Assembly (NCBI RefSeq): GCF_900086725.1
Contig: NZ_LT574835.1
Location: 2,501-66,500 of the forward strand
Direction of reading: 5' to 3'
DNA from: Bariatricus massiliensis
GTDB taxonomy: Bacteria; Bacillota; Clostridia; Lachnospirales; Lachnospiraceae
Length of the DNA stretch: 64,000 nucleotides
In this document: positions 8,630 through 16,872 of the stretch, in pieces
How the letters are laid out: every line of letters begins with the position of its first letter
Position numbering within the stretch: position 1 is the first letter of the stretch
The notes under the pieces: model-generated
What the model saw: only the letters and a program-made list of their open reading frames with translations
What the model was told of the DNA's origin: nothing
Databases searched by the model: none
Translations under genes and position numbers: made by a program

Positions 8630-8647
8630 TTTTCTCATCTCCCGCTT

Positions 8648-10261
8648 TTACTGAATTCCGATAATAATGAACGTAATCAGGCCGATAACAATGGTGACCG
8701 GAACAGTTACGGACATGATTTTTTTCAATACTTTTCCTTCGCTGCCTAAGATATTGGCAGTCGTTGTCCCTAATATGATTTTACTTGGACTGACCGCGCT
8801 TCCAATTGCGCCTCCTGCAGACTGTGCCCCTAAAATCACAGAAGGATCTACATTCAACAGATTGGCAGTTGTCATCTGGAATCCTCCGAAAAGAATATTA
8901 GAACTCATATTACTTCCTGTCATAAAGGTTCCAAGCAGGCCCACAAACGGCGCCAGAACTACGTAAATCTTTCCCAGCACATTGGCGATTCCATTGGCCA
9001 GAACTACCGTCTGTCCTGTCCCGTCCATAATCTTTGACATAATCACAAGCCCGATGACCGCAATTCCTGAAGGCATGGTCATGGCTACAGATTTCGCAAA
9101 TACCCGCTTTATGCCGCCTTCTTTAATCCATCCATGTTTTTTGTAGTATACAAGTCCAATCAAGGATGCCGCCAGCAGGAACATACTGGCATGGGTAAAC
9201 GGCGCCAGCGGCGAAAAACTTTCACTTGCCGCATTGACATATCCGTATCCCGTGGACGTCTCGGGAAATGCAAATCCGAACTTGAACTGCCCGAGAAATT
9301 GATTGATTGGCTTCACGACCAGCACAATCATCGTGATTGCAGACAATAGAAAATAAGGTACGAACGCCTGTATCAGCGTCATATCTTCCGGCACATCGAC
9401 AGCGGCGTCCTCGGTGAAACTGTGCTCCATAATACCACTGTCTTTCAGGCTCCATTCGTCTCTGTAAAGCTTCGTTCTTCCGAGGAGCAGCACCACGACC
9501 AGCGAAATACAAGATGGCACAAAACAGGAAATCGTGGTGTTTACCTGCGTGAGCAGAAGCTGCCCGCCGCCTTGAATCACCGACATGATAAGCACTGCTG
9601 CCAATCCTTTTTTGACCGCTCTTCCTTTACCATAGAACCAGCAGAGCGCTATGCCGCTGATTGCATTCCACATCCAGATAAATACAGCCGTCCACAGGGC
9701 AGTTGCCAGATATTCCTTACTGCCGACGGCCAGATTGGTACTCATTGCCAGCGAATCCCACGCCGCGCCCAAGGTGCCGAACGTATTGCCCCACGCCTGG
9801 CCAAACAGCGGGATAATGACAGCCCACATAGGTTTCACACCGATTCCCATCAACAAGGGAGCACCCACCGCAACCGGCACGCCGAACCCTGTAATACCTT
9901 GAAGAAAGCTCTCGAAAATCCAGCCCATCGCAAGTACCAAGAGAAGTTCGTTGGGCAGAAGCTTTCTCATGCCGTTTCGTATCACCAGAAAGGCCTTTGC
10001 CTCGTCGCCTACCTGATACATCAAGATAGCAGTCCACACTATCAGCAAAATGATAAACGCATTCCAGATTCCCTTCGCGCTCTCTGCCGCAATCAGCTTG
10101 ATATCCGCCTTAAACAGCACAACTCCCGTTATAACGGTAATCAAGAGCCCTATCGGCGCGGCTTCTGTCGCTCCCCACTGGAACTTAATCATCAGCACCA
10201 GCAGTACGACAATCGGCAGAAATGCCATTGCCCACATAAACAGATTAATTGGTATATTCAT
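8648..10261 (-). CDS. LctP/LldP-family permease, candidate oxamate or hydroxyacid transporter
   Basis: 537-residue polytopic membrane protein of the L-lactate permease family, at normal family length with about 13 hydrophobic segments. Family signatures include GWIFESFLQGITGFGVPVAVGAPLL, the TFGTLGAAWDSLA stretch, and the C-terminal TGSNMSSNILFGGFQ and GAQSAGGAIGSAVSPSKI. Known members carry lactate or glycolate with protons. Here the gene sits directly behind carbamate kinase in an allantoin operon whose predicted end product is oxamate, an isostere of pyruvate and lactate. I infer that it may move oxamate, but uptake of glycolate or lactate is not excluded. Confidence 0.85.
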   Translation of the reverse strand: MNIPINLFMWAMAFLPIVVLLVLMIKFQWGATEAAPIGLLITVITGVVLFKADIKLIAAESAKGIWNAFIILLIVWTAILMYQVGDEAKAFLVIRNGMRKLLPNELLLVLAMGWIFESFLQGITGFGVPVAVGAPLLMGIGVKPMWAVIIPLFGQAWGNTFGTLGAAWDSLAMSTNLAVGSKEYLATALWTAVFIWMWNAISGIALCWFYGKGRAVKKGLAAVLIMSVIQGGGQLLLTQVNTTISCFVPSCISLVVVLLLGRTKLYRDEWSLKDSGIMEHSFTEDAAVDVPEDMTLIQAFVPYFLLSAITMIVLVVKPINQFLGQFKFGFAFPETSTGYGYVNAASESFSPLAPFTHASMFLLAASLIGLVYYKKHGWIKEGGIKRVFAKSVAMTMPSGIAVIGLVIMSKIMDGTGQTVVLANGIANVLGKIYVVLAPFVGLLGTFMTGSNMSSNILFGGFQMTTANLLNVDPSVILGAQSAGGAIGSAVSPSKIILGTTTANILGSEGKVLKKIMSVTVPVTIVIGLITFIIIGIQ

Positions 10262-10295
10262 GTCTTATCTCTTCTCGCTTTCCTTTAGGTTGTTA

Positions 10296-11231
10296 TTAAT
10301 AATGGATAACAGTCCCTGTCTCCCCTGCAATTCCTGCCGCAGCTTTATCCAGCAGCGTGATTAAAGTCTTCCGTCCTTCGCCCGACTCCGCAAACCGGAT
10401 AGCCGCCTCGATTTTCGGAAGCATAGAGCCTTTTGCGAACTGATTTTCCTCAATATATTGCTTGGCCTGTTCCACCGTGAGGTCTGAGAGCCATTCCTGA
10501 TTCTCTTTGCCGAAATTGATAGCCACCTTCTCCACGGCTGTCAGTATAATTAAATAGTCGGCTCCCAGCTGTGCCGCCAGAAGGCTGCTGGCGTTATCCT
10601 TGTCGATAACCGCGTTGACTCCCTGCAGTCTGCCGTCTCTGTCGACAACGGGGATGCCGCCGCCTCCACAGGTAATCACAATATGTCCCGCTTCCACCAG
10701 CGTGCGGATAGTTCCAAGCTCCCGGATTCTCTTTGGCATCGGGGACGCCACCGCCACGCGGTAACCTCTTCCCGCATCCTCCATAACGTGGACGCCGCCT
10801 GCCTCCATCTTTTTAGCCTCTTCTTCTGTGAGGAAGCGGCCGATTGGCTTTGTCGGGTTTTCAAATGCTTTGTCCGCCGCGTCTACCTCCACCTGAGATA
10901 AGATGGTAGATACTTTTCGGTCCATGTTTCGTTTATATAACTCATACTTGATTGCATTTTGCAGATCGATGCCAATATAGCCCTGACTCATTGCCACACT
11001 TGTAGGAAGCGGAATCTGCTTGAAGTTCTCATATTTGACCATGAGATTATCCATGGCGTCCTGTATCATCCCTACCTGCGGTCCGTTACCGTGGGTGATA
11101 ATCATATCCGCCCCCTGCTCCGCCAGATCGACAATAACCTTCGCTGTCTTTTCTACCGCCTCTTTCTGCTCTTCTACGTCTTTGCCGAGGGCGTTTCCGC
11201 CCAGAGCAATGACAATCTTTTTCTTTTCCAT
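10296..11231 (-). CDS. arcC: Carbamate kinase
   Basis: 311-residue carbamate kinase of the amino acid kinase fold. Motifs include IALGGNALG at the N terminus, THGNGPQVG, the GGGGIPVV loop and NAVIDKDNASSLLA. It converts carbamoyl phosphate plus ADP to ATP, ammonia and CO2. In E. coli a carbamate kinase gene (ybcF/allK) lies beside fdrA, ylbE and ylbF and takes the carbamoyl phosphate from oxalurate cleavage. The same pairing here identifies it as the ATP-yielding last step of allantoin fermentation. The start at 11231 has AGGAG seven bases upstream; a longer reading frame would overlap the previous gene. Confidence 0.92.
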   Translation of the reverse strand: MEKKKIVIALGGNALGKDVEEQKEAVEKTAKVIVDLAEQGADMIITHGNGPQVGMIQDAMDNLMVKYENFKQIPLPTSVAMSQGYIGIDLQNAIKYELYKRNMDRKVSTILSQVEVDAADKAFENPTKPIGRFLTEEEAKKMEAGGVHVMEDAGRGYRVAVASPMPKRIRELGTIRTLVEAGHIVITCGGGGIPVVDRDGRLQGVNAVIDKDNASSLLAAQLGADYLIILTAVEKVAINFGKENQEWLSDLTVEQAKQYIEENQFAKGSMLPKIEAAIRFAESGEGRKTLITLLDKAAAGIAGETGTVIHY

Positions 11232-11253
11232 GATACACTCCTGTTCTCTCTGT

Positions 11254-14200
11254 CTACAGAGTGAATCCCAGCTTCTTCGCATAGGCAGCAACCGCTTTTT
11301 CAAAGCATTCTACCGGCGGATGTACCGTACCTGCGCCAATCTGTCCATATCCCGCTATCTTATGAGCAATTCCTGTGTTGATGACCGGGGTGATTCCCTT
11401 TTCTACAACAAGTCTCGCATCGATTCCAAGGCAGATTCCCTGAAAATTCCAGTTGGGAACGATAAAGTTCGGATTACGGTCAATCGTAATCTCCGTCATC
11501 TCCGTGCTGGTGCGCAGCGCGTCTTCATAGCCGCCTGCTCCTACGAATCTCGTTACAGCCGGAGCCGCTATCATCGCCATCCCGCCTACGCCGAAAGTCT
11601 CCGTGATGGCGCTGTCGCCCATATCCGGGCAGGCATCCTCGCCGTCATAGCCTGTAAAGTAAAGTCCCTGCGGAACATTAACCGGGCCTGTGAACCACTC
11701 ATCTCCCATTCCAGCGATACGGATACCGAATTCCACGCCGTTTCTGCACATTGCCGTGACAATGGTTCCCTCGGTGAGTGTTCTCGCTCCGTCCATGACA
11801 GCCTTCCCTGACGCCATCATGATATTCAAGAAGAACTGGTCTGTATCGGAAAGGAACTTGATTACGTCGTAACGGTCCTTTTCATCCATCTCAAGCTTGG
11901 TGATAACCGGAGCCACTTCCTTTAAAAATGCAAGAGACGCCGCAATATTTCTCTGGTGGAACTCGTCGCCCATGGCGATTGCCTTTGCCACCAGCGGATT
12001 GACATTGATGCCGCCCAGCTCCTGAATCGCTCTTCCAAGTGTAGGTCCAAGGATATCCCGCATCCAGCGCAGTCTCTCCACAACTTCCTCGGAATATGCA
12101 CCGAAACGCAGTACTTTTCCGATTCCTTCGTTCATTGTACAGTAAGCCTCGTTGCCGTCCGTCACATTTTCCACCACGAACACAGCCATATTTGCAGACG
12201 TAATACCACCCATAGGTCCGACTGCCTTCACATGGTGGCAAGGGATGAACTTCACTTCCCCTGACTCCAGAAGCTTTCTTGCATCCGCTTCGTTGTCTGC
12301 CCATTCTTCAAAAAGAACAGCTCCCACACAGGAACCCTGTACCGGGTCAGGCATATTCTTATATTCAATCGGCGGGCCTGCGTGAAGGATTACCTTTCCT
12401 TCATTCAGCTCTTTAATCACTGTTTTCGCCAAAACTACATTCTTGATGACCGGCTGGCTCGCAACTACCTTTGCAATCACGGCGCGGTTCGCCTCATCAA
12501 TATCAAATCCCTCATAATTTCTCAGGAAATTCAAGGTCTTAATCAGCTCTACATTTCCTCCTGCCGGCGGCATCCAGTCATACTGCACCGCCTCGCAGCC
12601 AAACTGCTCTGCCACTTCCGCAAAACTCTTCAGCCCGATGTTGATGATTTTCGGTTTCTCGGACAACATCTTAAGCAGCTTTTCGGACGGTGTTCCCGGA
12701 GTCACATCTGCCGCCTGTTTCGGGCGGATTTCTTTCTTCGGCTCGGTAAAATCAAGCCCAATCGCCTGAATTGCCGTGCGTACCGCAAGCTTATTTGTCT
12801 CGCACACGATAACGCCTGCCGCCTTCATCTTATTGACCGCCTCGTCATAACCCTGATAGTCTCTTCTCGTACCACAGACCGTTGCCACAAAGAATATCTT
12901 TCTTCCCTCTGCTTTTGCCTTCTCCTGAAGTTCCTCAATCGCCGGAAGCAGCGCGCCTGCCATATCCTCGTGAGAGCCGTAGCCCAGCATAATGTCTAAT
13001 AACACAACACCGGTAGAAGCATCGTCCATCGCCTCTCTCATACATTCGATACGCTTTGCCGGATCGATCATCGGATGAGGCTTGCCCTGTGTATATACAT
13101 CATCGCCCAAATCTACTACGATATGGCCGTCTGTGTTAAGCATAAAGCCTTCTGCCTTCTGAGGCGGAACCTTCATATCAAGCGCTTCTTTTATCAGCAT
13201 GGCGGCCTCCCCCGCCAGTGTACCACCGGAGTAATAAGCCTTAATCGTCTTCTTCGCCTCAGCCGGATAGAATTCAGATTTATCTACCTCGACCTCGCCT
13301 TCCTTCACTTCCTCGCCCCGCACGAGACTTACCGCAAGACGCGCAGCCTCGTCCAAAGTGTAAGTGTGGTAGAAGTTTTCCTCGTGATATTCCGGCTTTT
13401 CTCCTAAGAACAATGTGATGACCGGCTTTTTGAAGACGCTAAGTCTCGCGGAAATCTTCTCTCTGACTTCCTTTGCCGGCGGCTTGGAGATAACTATCAG
13501 CACCTTGACAGAGTCATCCCCCTCCATGGCGTCGATCATATCCAGCATGGTGATTCCGCCCACTTCCTTTGACAGGTCACGCCCGCCAGTTCCGATGGCG
13601 TTCTTTACACCCTCGCCGAGACGGTCGATGATTGTGGTAAGCTCCTGTATTCCAGTTCCGGACGCCCCGATGATACCGATAGAGCCGGGTGTAACATTGT
13701 TGGTAAACGCAACCGGTACGCCCTGAATAATACTGGTTCCACAGTCAGGCCCCATCACTGCAAGGCCTTTTTTATGTGCTTTTTCTTTTAAGCTTTTCTC
13801 ATCTTCAATTGAGACATTGTCGCTGAACATAAAGACATTCATTCCTTCATCCAGCGCGCGGTCCGCCTCAAGCGCCGCATAGGCTCCCGGAATAGAGATA
13901 ACTGCCAAATCCGCATCCGGCATCTTTGCCAGCGCTTTATCCCATGACTTCACGCTCTCTGCGCCTTTCTTGCCTTCGTTTGCAGTAGACTGTTTCTTAA
14001 AGAACTCATCCACCTCTGTCATAATCGTATCTAACAGACTGTCATCGTTGACATCCGCAACCACGACCATATCGTTTGCCGTCGATTCCATCAGTTCTTC
14101 TGTGTCCAGTCCGCTCTGTTTGAAAATATCTTTATTGGCCGGTGTAGCCATCATGATGGACACCTTATTTACGCCTTCAATTGTTGAAATCTGATTTGTC

Positions 14201-14259
14201 AGAAGCATCAATACGACCGAGTCATGATAGCTCCCTTTTTTTACAACTGTCTTTAACAT
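11254..14259 (-). CDS. Fused FdrA-YlbE (DUF1116) protein, predicted oxamate transcarbamylase component
   Basis: 1001-residue protein that joins two E. coli-type proteins in one frame. Residues about 1-520 match FdrA, a succinyl-CoA-synthetase-like protein, with GPDCGTSIIQG and the GIIGASGTGIQELT nucleotide-binding segment. Residues about 530-1001 match YlbE/DUF1116, with GPPIEYKNMPDPVQGS, GPMGGITSANM, EGTIVTAMCRNGVEFGI and GTVHPPVECFEKA. In E. coli fdrA, ylbE and ylbF (proposed names allF, allG, allH) have been reported as needed for oxamate transcarbamylase, which splits oxalurate to oxamate and carbamoyl phosphate. It follows allD by 12 bases and precedes carbamate kinase by 22. The YlbF homologue is separate at 24166-24981. 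Confidence 0.88.
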   Translation of the reverse strand: MLKTVVKKGSYHDSVVLMLLTNQISTIEGVNKVSIMMATPANKDIFKQSGLDTEELMESTANDMVVVADVNDDSLLDTIMTEVDEFFKKQSTANEGKKGAESVKSWDKALAKMPDADLAVISIPGAYAALEADRALDEGMNVFMFSDNVSIEDEKSLKEKAHKKGLAVMGPDCGTSIIQGVPVAFTNNVTPGSIGIIGASGTGIQELTTIIDRLGEGVKNAIGTGGRDLSKEVGGITMLDMIDAMEGDDSVKVLIVISKPPAKEVREKISARLSVFKKPVITLFLGEKPEYHEENFYHTYTLDEAARLAVSLVRGEEVKEGEVEVDKSEFYPAEAKKTIKAYYSGGTLAGEAAMLIKEALDMKVPPQKAEGFMLNTDGHIVVDLGDDVYTQGKPHPMIDPAKRIECMREAMDDASTGVVLLDIMLGYGSHEDMAGALLPAIEELQEKAKAEGRKIFFVATVCGTRRDYQGYDEAVNKMKAAGVIVCETNKLAVRTAIQAIGLDFTEPKKEIRPKQAADVTPGTPSEKLLKMLSEKPKIINIGLKSFAEVAEQFGCEAVQYDWMPPAGGNVELIKTLNFLRNYEGFDIDEANRAVIAKVVASQPVIKNVVLAKTVIKELNEGKVILHAGPPIEYKNMPDPVQGSCVGAVLFEEWADNEADARKLLESGEVKFIPCHHVKAVGPMGGITSANMAVFVVENVTDGNEAYCTMNEGIGKVLRFGAYSEEVVERLRWMRDILGPTLGRAIQELGGINVNPLVAKAIAMGDEFHQRNIAASLAFLKEVAPVITKLEMDEKDRYDVIKFLSDTDQFFLNIMMASGKAVMDGARTLTEGTIVTAMCRNGVEFGIRIAGMGDEWFTGPVNVPQGLYFTGYDGEDACPDMGDSAITETFGVGGMAMIAAPAVTRFVGAGGYEDALRTSTEMTEITIDRNPNFIVPNWNFQGICLGIDARLVVEKGITPVINTGIAHKIAGYGQIGAGTVHPPVECFEKAVAAYAKKLGFTL

Positions 14260-14271
14260 TTTCTTTTCTCC

Positions 14272-15324
14272 TTAATCTGCAAATCTATTTTTGTGGTCAT
14301 ATCTGTTGTAGTGAATATCATCGCTTTTCAAATACTCATAGATATCGTCCACAATCTCGACACCGCCTGTCGCATAAGTTTTTTCCTTGCGGAGAACTGC
14401 TCTCTCTCCCGGATAGTATACCTTGTCGTATCCCGGAGCCGTAGGCATGGCATTCAGCTCATCGCAAGACTGAGACATACTCTTCTTGAACTGCTCAATC
14501 CCCACAAAACGATTCGGATCCATAACGATGTGCATCTGTCCAAGCTCTCTTCCCTTGGAACAGTCATGATACATAGAGCTTACGTGTTTGCCGAAAGGAA
14601 CCCCGGTAAGAATCCCGGAAAATACGTCCACCATCATCATAAGTCCGTATCCCTTTGCCCCGGCAATCGGTACCAGCGCATTTACCAGACTCGGGTCAGT
14701 GACCGGATTCCCCGCTGCGTCCACCGCCCATGTATCAGGAATAGATTCTCCTTTTGACCTCTTATCCAAAATCTTGCCCCACGCCTGAACGGTCGTAGCC
14801 ATATCAAAGACTACCTTTCTGCCGTCAGCTGTCGGCGCCGCAAAAGAAATCGGGTTGGTTCCGTAATACGGCTCTGTTCCGCCTGTCGGCACCGCCATCG
14901 GGTCTGACTGGCAGAAAGAAATTGCCACCATATCTTCATCCGCAGCCATCTCCGTGTAATAGCCCAGAGAGCCACTGTGAGAAATATTTCTCAAACCTAC
15001 CACCGCGATTCCGTTTTTCTTCGCCATCTCAATCGCTTTTTCCATAGCCAGCTTTGCAGCCACATAACCACATCCATTATCCCCCTCGAAAATAGCGGAA
15101 CAGGGGCCAGTCTCCTTGAACTCAAATTTAGGGGCCACCGTGATTCCCCCTTTTGAAATCCTCTCACAATAATACTCTACACGAACTGCTCCGTGAGAAT
15201 GATATCCCCTTTCATCCGACCACGTCAGCACTTCCGATGTGATATCAGCATGCTCCTCGCTGAGTCCTGCCTGCATCAGTTTGTTCTGCATCAGGCTTTT
15301 CAATTCTGTTCTTGAAAGCTTCAT
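14272..15324 (-). CDS. allD: Ureidoglycolate dehydrogenase
   Basis: 350-residue oxidoreductase of the LDH2/malate dehydrogenase-2 family, the length of E. coli AllD. Visible family features are HSHGAVRVEYYC near residue 48, NGIAVVGLRNISHSGSLGYY with the proposed catalytic His, PISFAAPT, and the AKGYGLMMMVD segment. AllD oxidises ureidoglycolate to oxalurate with NAD(P). It opens the operon with FdrA-YlbE, carbamate kinase, permease and AllC. The start at 15324 is used because AAGGA is at acceptable distance; an ATG 12 bases upstream would leave no room for a ribosome site. Its promoter has the same layout as the one before allE. Confidence 0.9.
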   Translation of the reverse strand: MKLSRTELKSLMQNKLMQAGLSEEHADITSEVLTWSDERGYHSHGAVRVEYYCERISKGGITVAPKFEFKETGPCSAIFEGDNGCGYVAAKLAMEKAIEMAKKNGIAVVGLRNISHSGSLGYYTEMAADEDMVAISFCQSDPMAVPTGGTEPYYGTNPISFAAPTADGRKVVFDMATTVQAWGKILDKRSKGESIPDTWAVDAAGNPVTDPSLVNALVPIAGAKGYGLMMMVDVFSGILTGVPFGKHVSSMYHDCSKGRELGQMHIVMDPNRFVGIEQFKKSMSQSCDELNAMPTAPGYDKVYYPGERAVLRKEKTYATGGVEIVDDIYEYLKSDDIHYNRYDHKNRFAD

Positions 15325-15386
15325 GTTTCTTACCATCCTTTTTGTCTGAATCAGACTGTTAATTAGTTTTAAAAAAATATGTGTGT

Positions 15387-15471
15387 CAACCAGTTTTATA
15401 GGTTAATTATCACAATTTACACCTGTTTTTTCAACCACAAGACTAGATAAATGAGGTACGGTTTTTTATCC
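15387..15471 (-). promoter_or_regulatory. allD promoter with upstream inverted-repeat operator
   Basis: On the minus strand TTGAAA (15429-15434) and GATAAT (15406-15411) are 17 bases apart. Upstream, AGATAAA (15445-15451) and TTTATCC (15465-15471, plus-strand reading) form an inverted pair 13 bases apart, separated by 10 bases from the -35 box and centred near -59. CAACCAGTTTTATA (15387-15400) overlaps the expected start point. All three parts recur at matching spacing before allE, which points to common activation, most simply by PucR. Confidence 0.7.
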
Positions 15472-15517
15472 TTTTTTTTCACTATTGTCAATTTTTTCAC
15501 GGACAGTGACAACAAAG

Positions 15518-15610
15518 TGTGCGGCTGCGGAGCAGCTTTCCTCTGCACATTGTGTGCATCCCCCCGAAGGGGTCTTCATAACATAGGAAACGAGGACTCC
15601 TATGTCATAA
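15518..15610. repeat. Hairpin-rich direct repeat, copy 1
   Basis: A 93-base unit starting TGTGCGGCTGCGGAGCAGC that recurs 164 bases later with only a handful of changes. It contains nested inverted repeats: GCTGC-GGA-GCAGC, TGCACA-TTG-TGTGCA, a CCCC/GGGG pair, and CATAACATAGGA facing TCCTATG. No convincing protein is encoded. Confidence 0.85.
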
Positions 15611-15672
15611 CAAAGTGGACAAGGCCACTTCAGCTCCCTATATCCTTCACTCATGAGGGACTTGTACACTTT
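15611..15672. repeat. Inverted repeat between the two hairpin-rich units
   Basis: CAAAGTGGACAAG (about 15611-15623) and CTTGTACACTTTG (15660-15672) are inverted copies with one mismatch. They enclose 36 bases and sit between the two direct repeats, so the whole 15.5-15.8 kb interval is a nest of stem-loops. Confidence 0.65.
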
Positions 15673-15681
15673 GCGCGCCAA

Positions 15682-15774
15682 TGTGCGGCTGCGGAGCAGC
15701 TTTCCTATGCACATTGTGTGCATCCCCCCGGAGGGGTCTTCATAACATAGGAGACGAAGCCTCCTATGTTATGA
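15682..15774. repeat. Hairpin-rich direct repeat, copy 2
   Basis: Second copy of the unit at 15518. Here the terminal stem is perfect: CATAACATAGGAG pairs with CTCCTATGTTATG over a seven-base loop. Differences from copy 1 include changes that restore pairing, consistent with selection for structure or with a duplicated mobile repeat. Confidence 0.85.
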
Positions 15775-15777
15775 AGA

Positions 15778-15813
15778 AAAATCCGTCACATGGAGGGCAT
15801 ATGACGGATTCTT
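15778..15813 (-). terminator. Terminator after allE
   Basis: On the minus strand AATCCGTCA and TGACGGATT pair around a 13-base loop and are followed by TTTTC. It lies 15 bases past the allE stop codon. Confidence 0.75.
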
Positions 15814-15827
15814 CTTGTTAACCTATT

Positions 15828-16616
15828 TTATAGTTTTACATCTCTGTTGCAGTCTTTGGAATAAATGTAGGTGAGGTCTTCATCTTTTCCTACTGCATAG
15901 CACGCCTGCGGGCAATATGCATCCAAAAATACATAATCGCCTTTTTTTACCGGAACCCAATCGCTGTCCAGTCTGTACATGCCCTTGCCTGTGAGGAAAT
16001 ACATTCCATGTTCCTGTATGTGTGTCTCAATATATCCATGGGAAGCTCCCAGATGGAATTTTAAGATGTGGAAATTCATGTCAAAACCGAAGTCTCCCGC
16101 CGCTGGAAGGAAATCCTTGATGTAACAGTTCTCCATACCTTCGTAGGCAATCCACGGAAGGTCGTCGGCATTTCCCATAACAGTGTGGGCACTGTATCCC
16201 TCAATCGCTTCATATCTGCGCTTGTAAATATATAACTTGGCATCGCCTTCTCCCACGTTCGTGAAAGAAACCGTATTGCTTACCGGTGAGTAGATATAAC
16301 CGCCCTCTGTAAGTGTTGCCTCGCTGTCAGCATTCTTCACCGCAACCTGTCCTTCCAAAATATAAACAAAAGTCTCCAGACCTTCTCCTCCAAAGGCTTC
16401 ATTCTTTCCACCCTTATGAGCTGTAACAATGTAATCCGCAAAAGACGCGCCCAGCTCCGGAGAACCAAGAATTGTCACATCACAGTCTACATATCCCGGA
16501 ATCGCATTTTTCACAATTCCATCCGGCTCCAGCAATACATAATTTTCCTTTTTAACAACGGAACGTGTTTCCAGCAAATCTTCTCTGTATCCTATCTGTC
16601 CATTCAAATAACTCAT
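15828..16616 (-). CDS. allE: (S)-ureidoglycine aminohydrolase
   Basis: 262-residue bicupin matching E. coli AllE (YlbA) in length and sequence style. The first cupin covers VYILEGQVAVKN with EGGYIYSPVSN. The second contains ETHIQEHGMYFLTGKGMYRLDSDWVPVKKGDYVFLDAYCPQA, whose Glu, His and Gln residues are expected to bind manganese. AllE releases ammonia from ureidoglycine to give (S)-ureidoglycolate, the substrate of AllD. The start at 16616 has AAGGAGAG correctly placed; a longer frame begins 75 bases upstream without one. It is monocistronic, with its own terminator and a promoter paired to that of allD. Confidence 0.92.
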   Translation of the reverse strand: MSYLNGQIGYREDLLETRSVVKKENYVLLEPDGIVKNAIPGYVDCDVTILGSPELGASFADYIVTAHKGGKNEAFGGEGLETFVYILEGQVAVKNADSEATLTEGGYIYSPVSNTVSFTNVGEGDAKLYIYKRRYEAIEGYSAHTVMGNADDLPWIAYEGMENCYIKDFLPAAGDFGFDMNFHILKFHLGASHGYIETHIQEHGMYFLTGKGMYRLDSDWVPVKKGDYVFLDAYCPQACYAVGKDEDLTYIYSKDCNRDVKL

Positions 16617-16656
16617 TTTTAACTCTCCTTTTTTACTGTTAATTATTTCTATCAGC

Positions 16657-16742
16657 CAACCAGTTTTATAATACATATTATCCTTGCTCATGTCCTTTTT
16701 TGCAATCGGAATTTTGGATAAATGAGCAGATAATTTTTATCC
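16657..16742 (-). promoter_or_regulatory. allE promoter with upstream inverted-repeat operator
   Basis: Minus-strand TTGCAA (16700-16705) and GATAAT (16677-16682) with a 17-base spacer. A perfect inverted pair GGATAAA (16716-16722) and TTTATCC (16736-16742) with 13 bases between lies 10 bases beyond the -35 box. CAACCAGTTTTATA (16657-16670) covers the expected start point. The layout duplicates that of the allD promoter base for base in spacing. Confidence 0.7.
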
Positions 16743-16777
16743 ACTTTTACCCCCATATCCCCCCGCCCCTTTCATGA

Positions 16778-16872
16778 TATAATGAGTGCAACGGACACTG
16801 AGGGGCGTAAGTCCCGAAGTGGGCGTTCGTCGCGGAAGAGAACGTGAATTATGACAAAGGAGATACCTACTT
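16778..16872 (+). promoter_or_regulatory. -10 box and G-rich untranslated leader of the alpha/beta hydrolase gene
   Basis: A perfect TATAAT (16778-16783) without a recognisable -35 box is followed by an 80-base leader rich in GGG and CCC blocks (ACTGAGGGGCGTAAGTCCCG) before the AAAGGAG ribosome site. The leader could fold, but I recognise no riboswitch class. Confidence 0.35.

Noticed and set aside
9422..10288. Long plus-strand open frame of 288 codons opposite the LctP permease
   Set aside because: It is antisense to a clear permease gene, has a His/Gln/Arg-rich low-information composition and no ribosome site.
11254..14259. Succinyl-CoA ligase alpha subunit as the function of the FdrA half
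   Set aside because: The similarity is to the fold only; the FdrA-DUF1116 pairing with carbamate kinase and AllD indicates carbamoyl transfer instead.
15466..15723. 85-codon minus-strand frame inside the hairpin repeats
   Set aside because: It is built from the duplicated stem-loop units, has no ribosome site and no recognisable protein feature.
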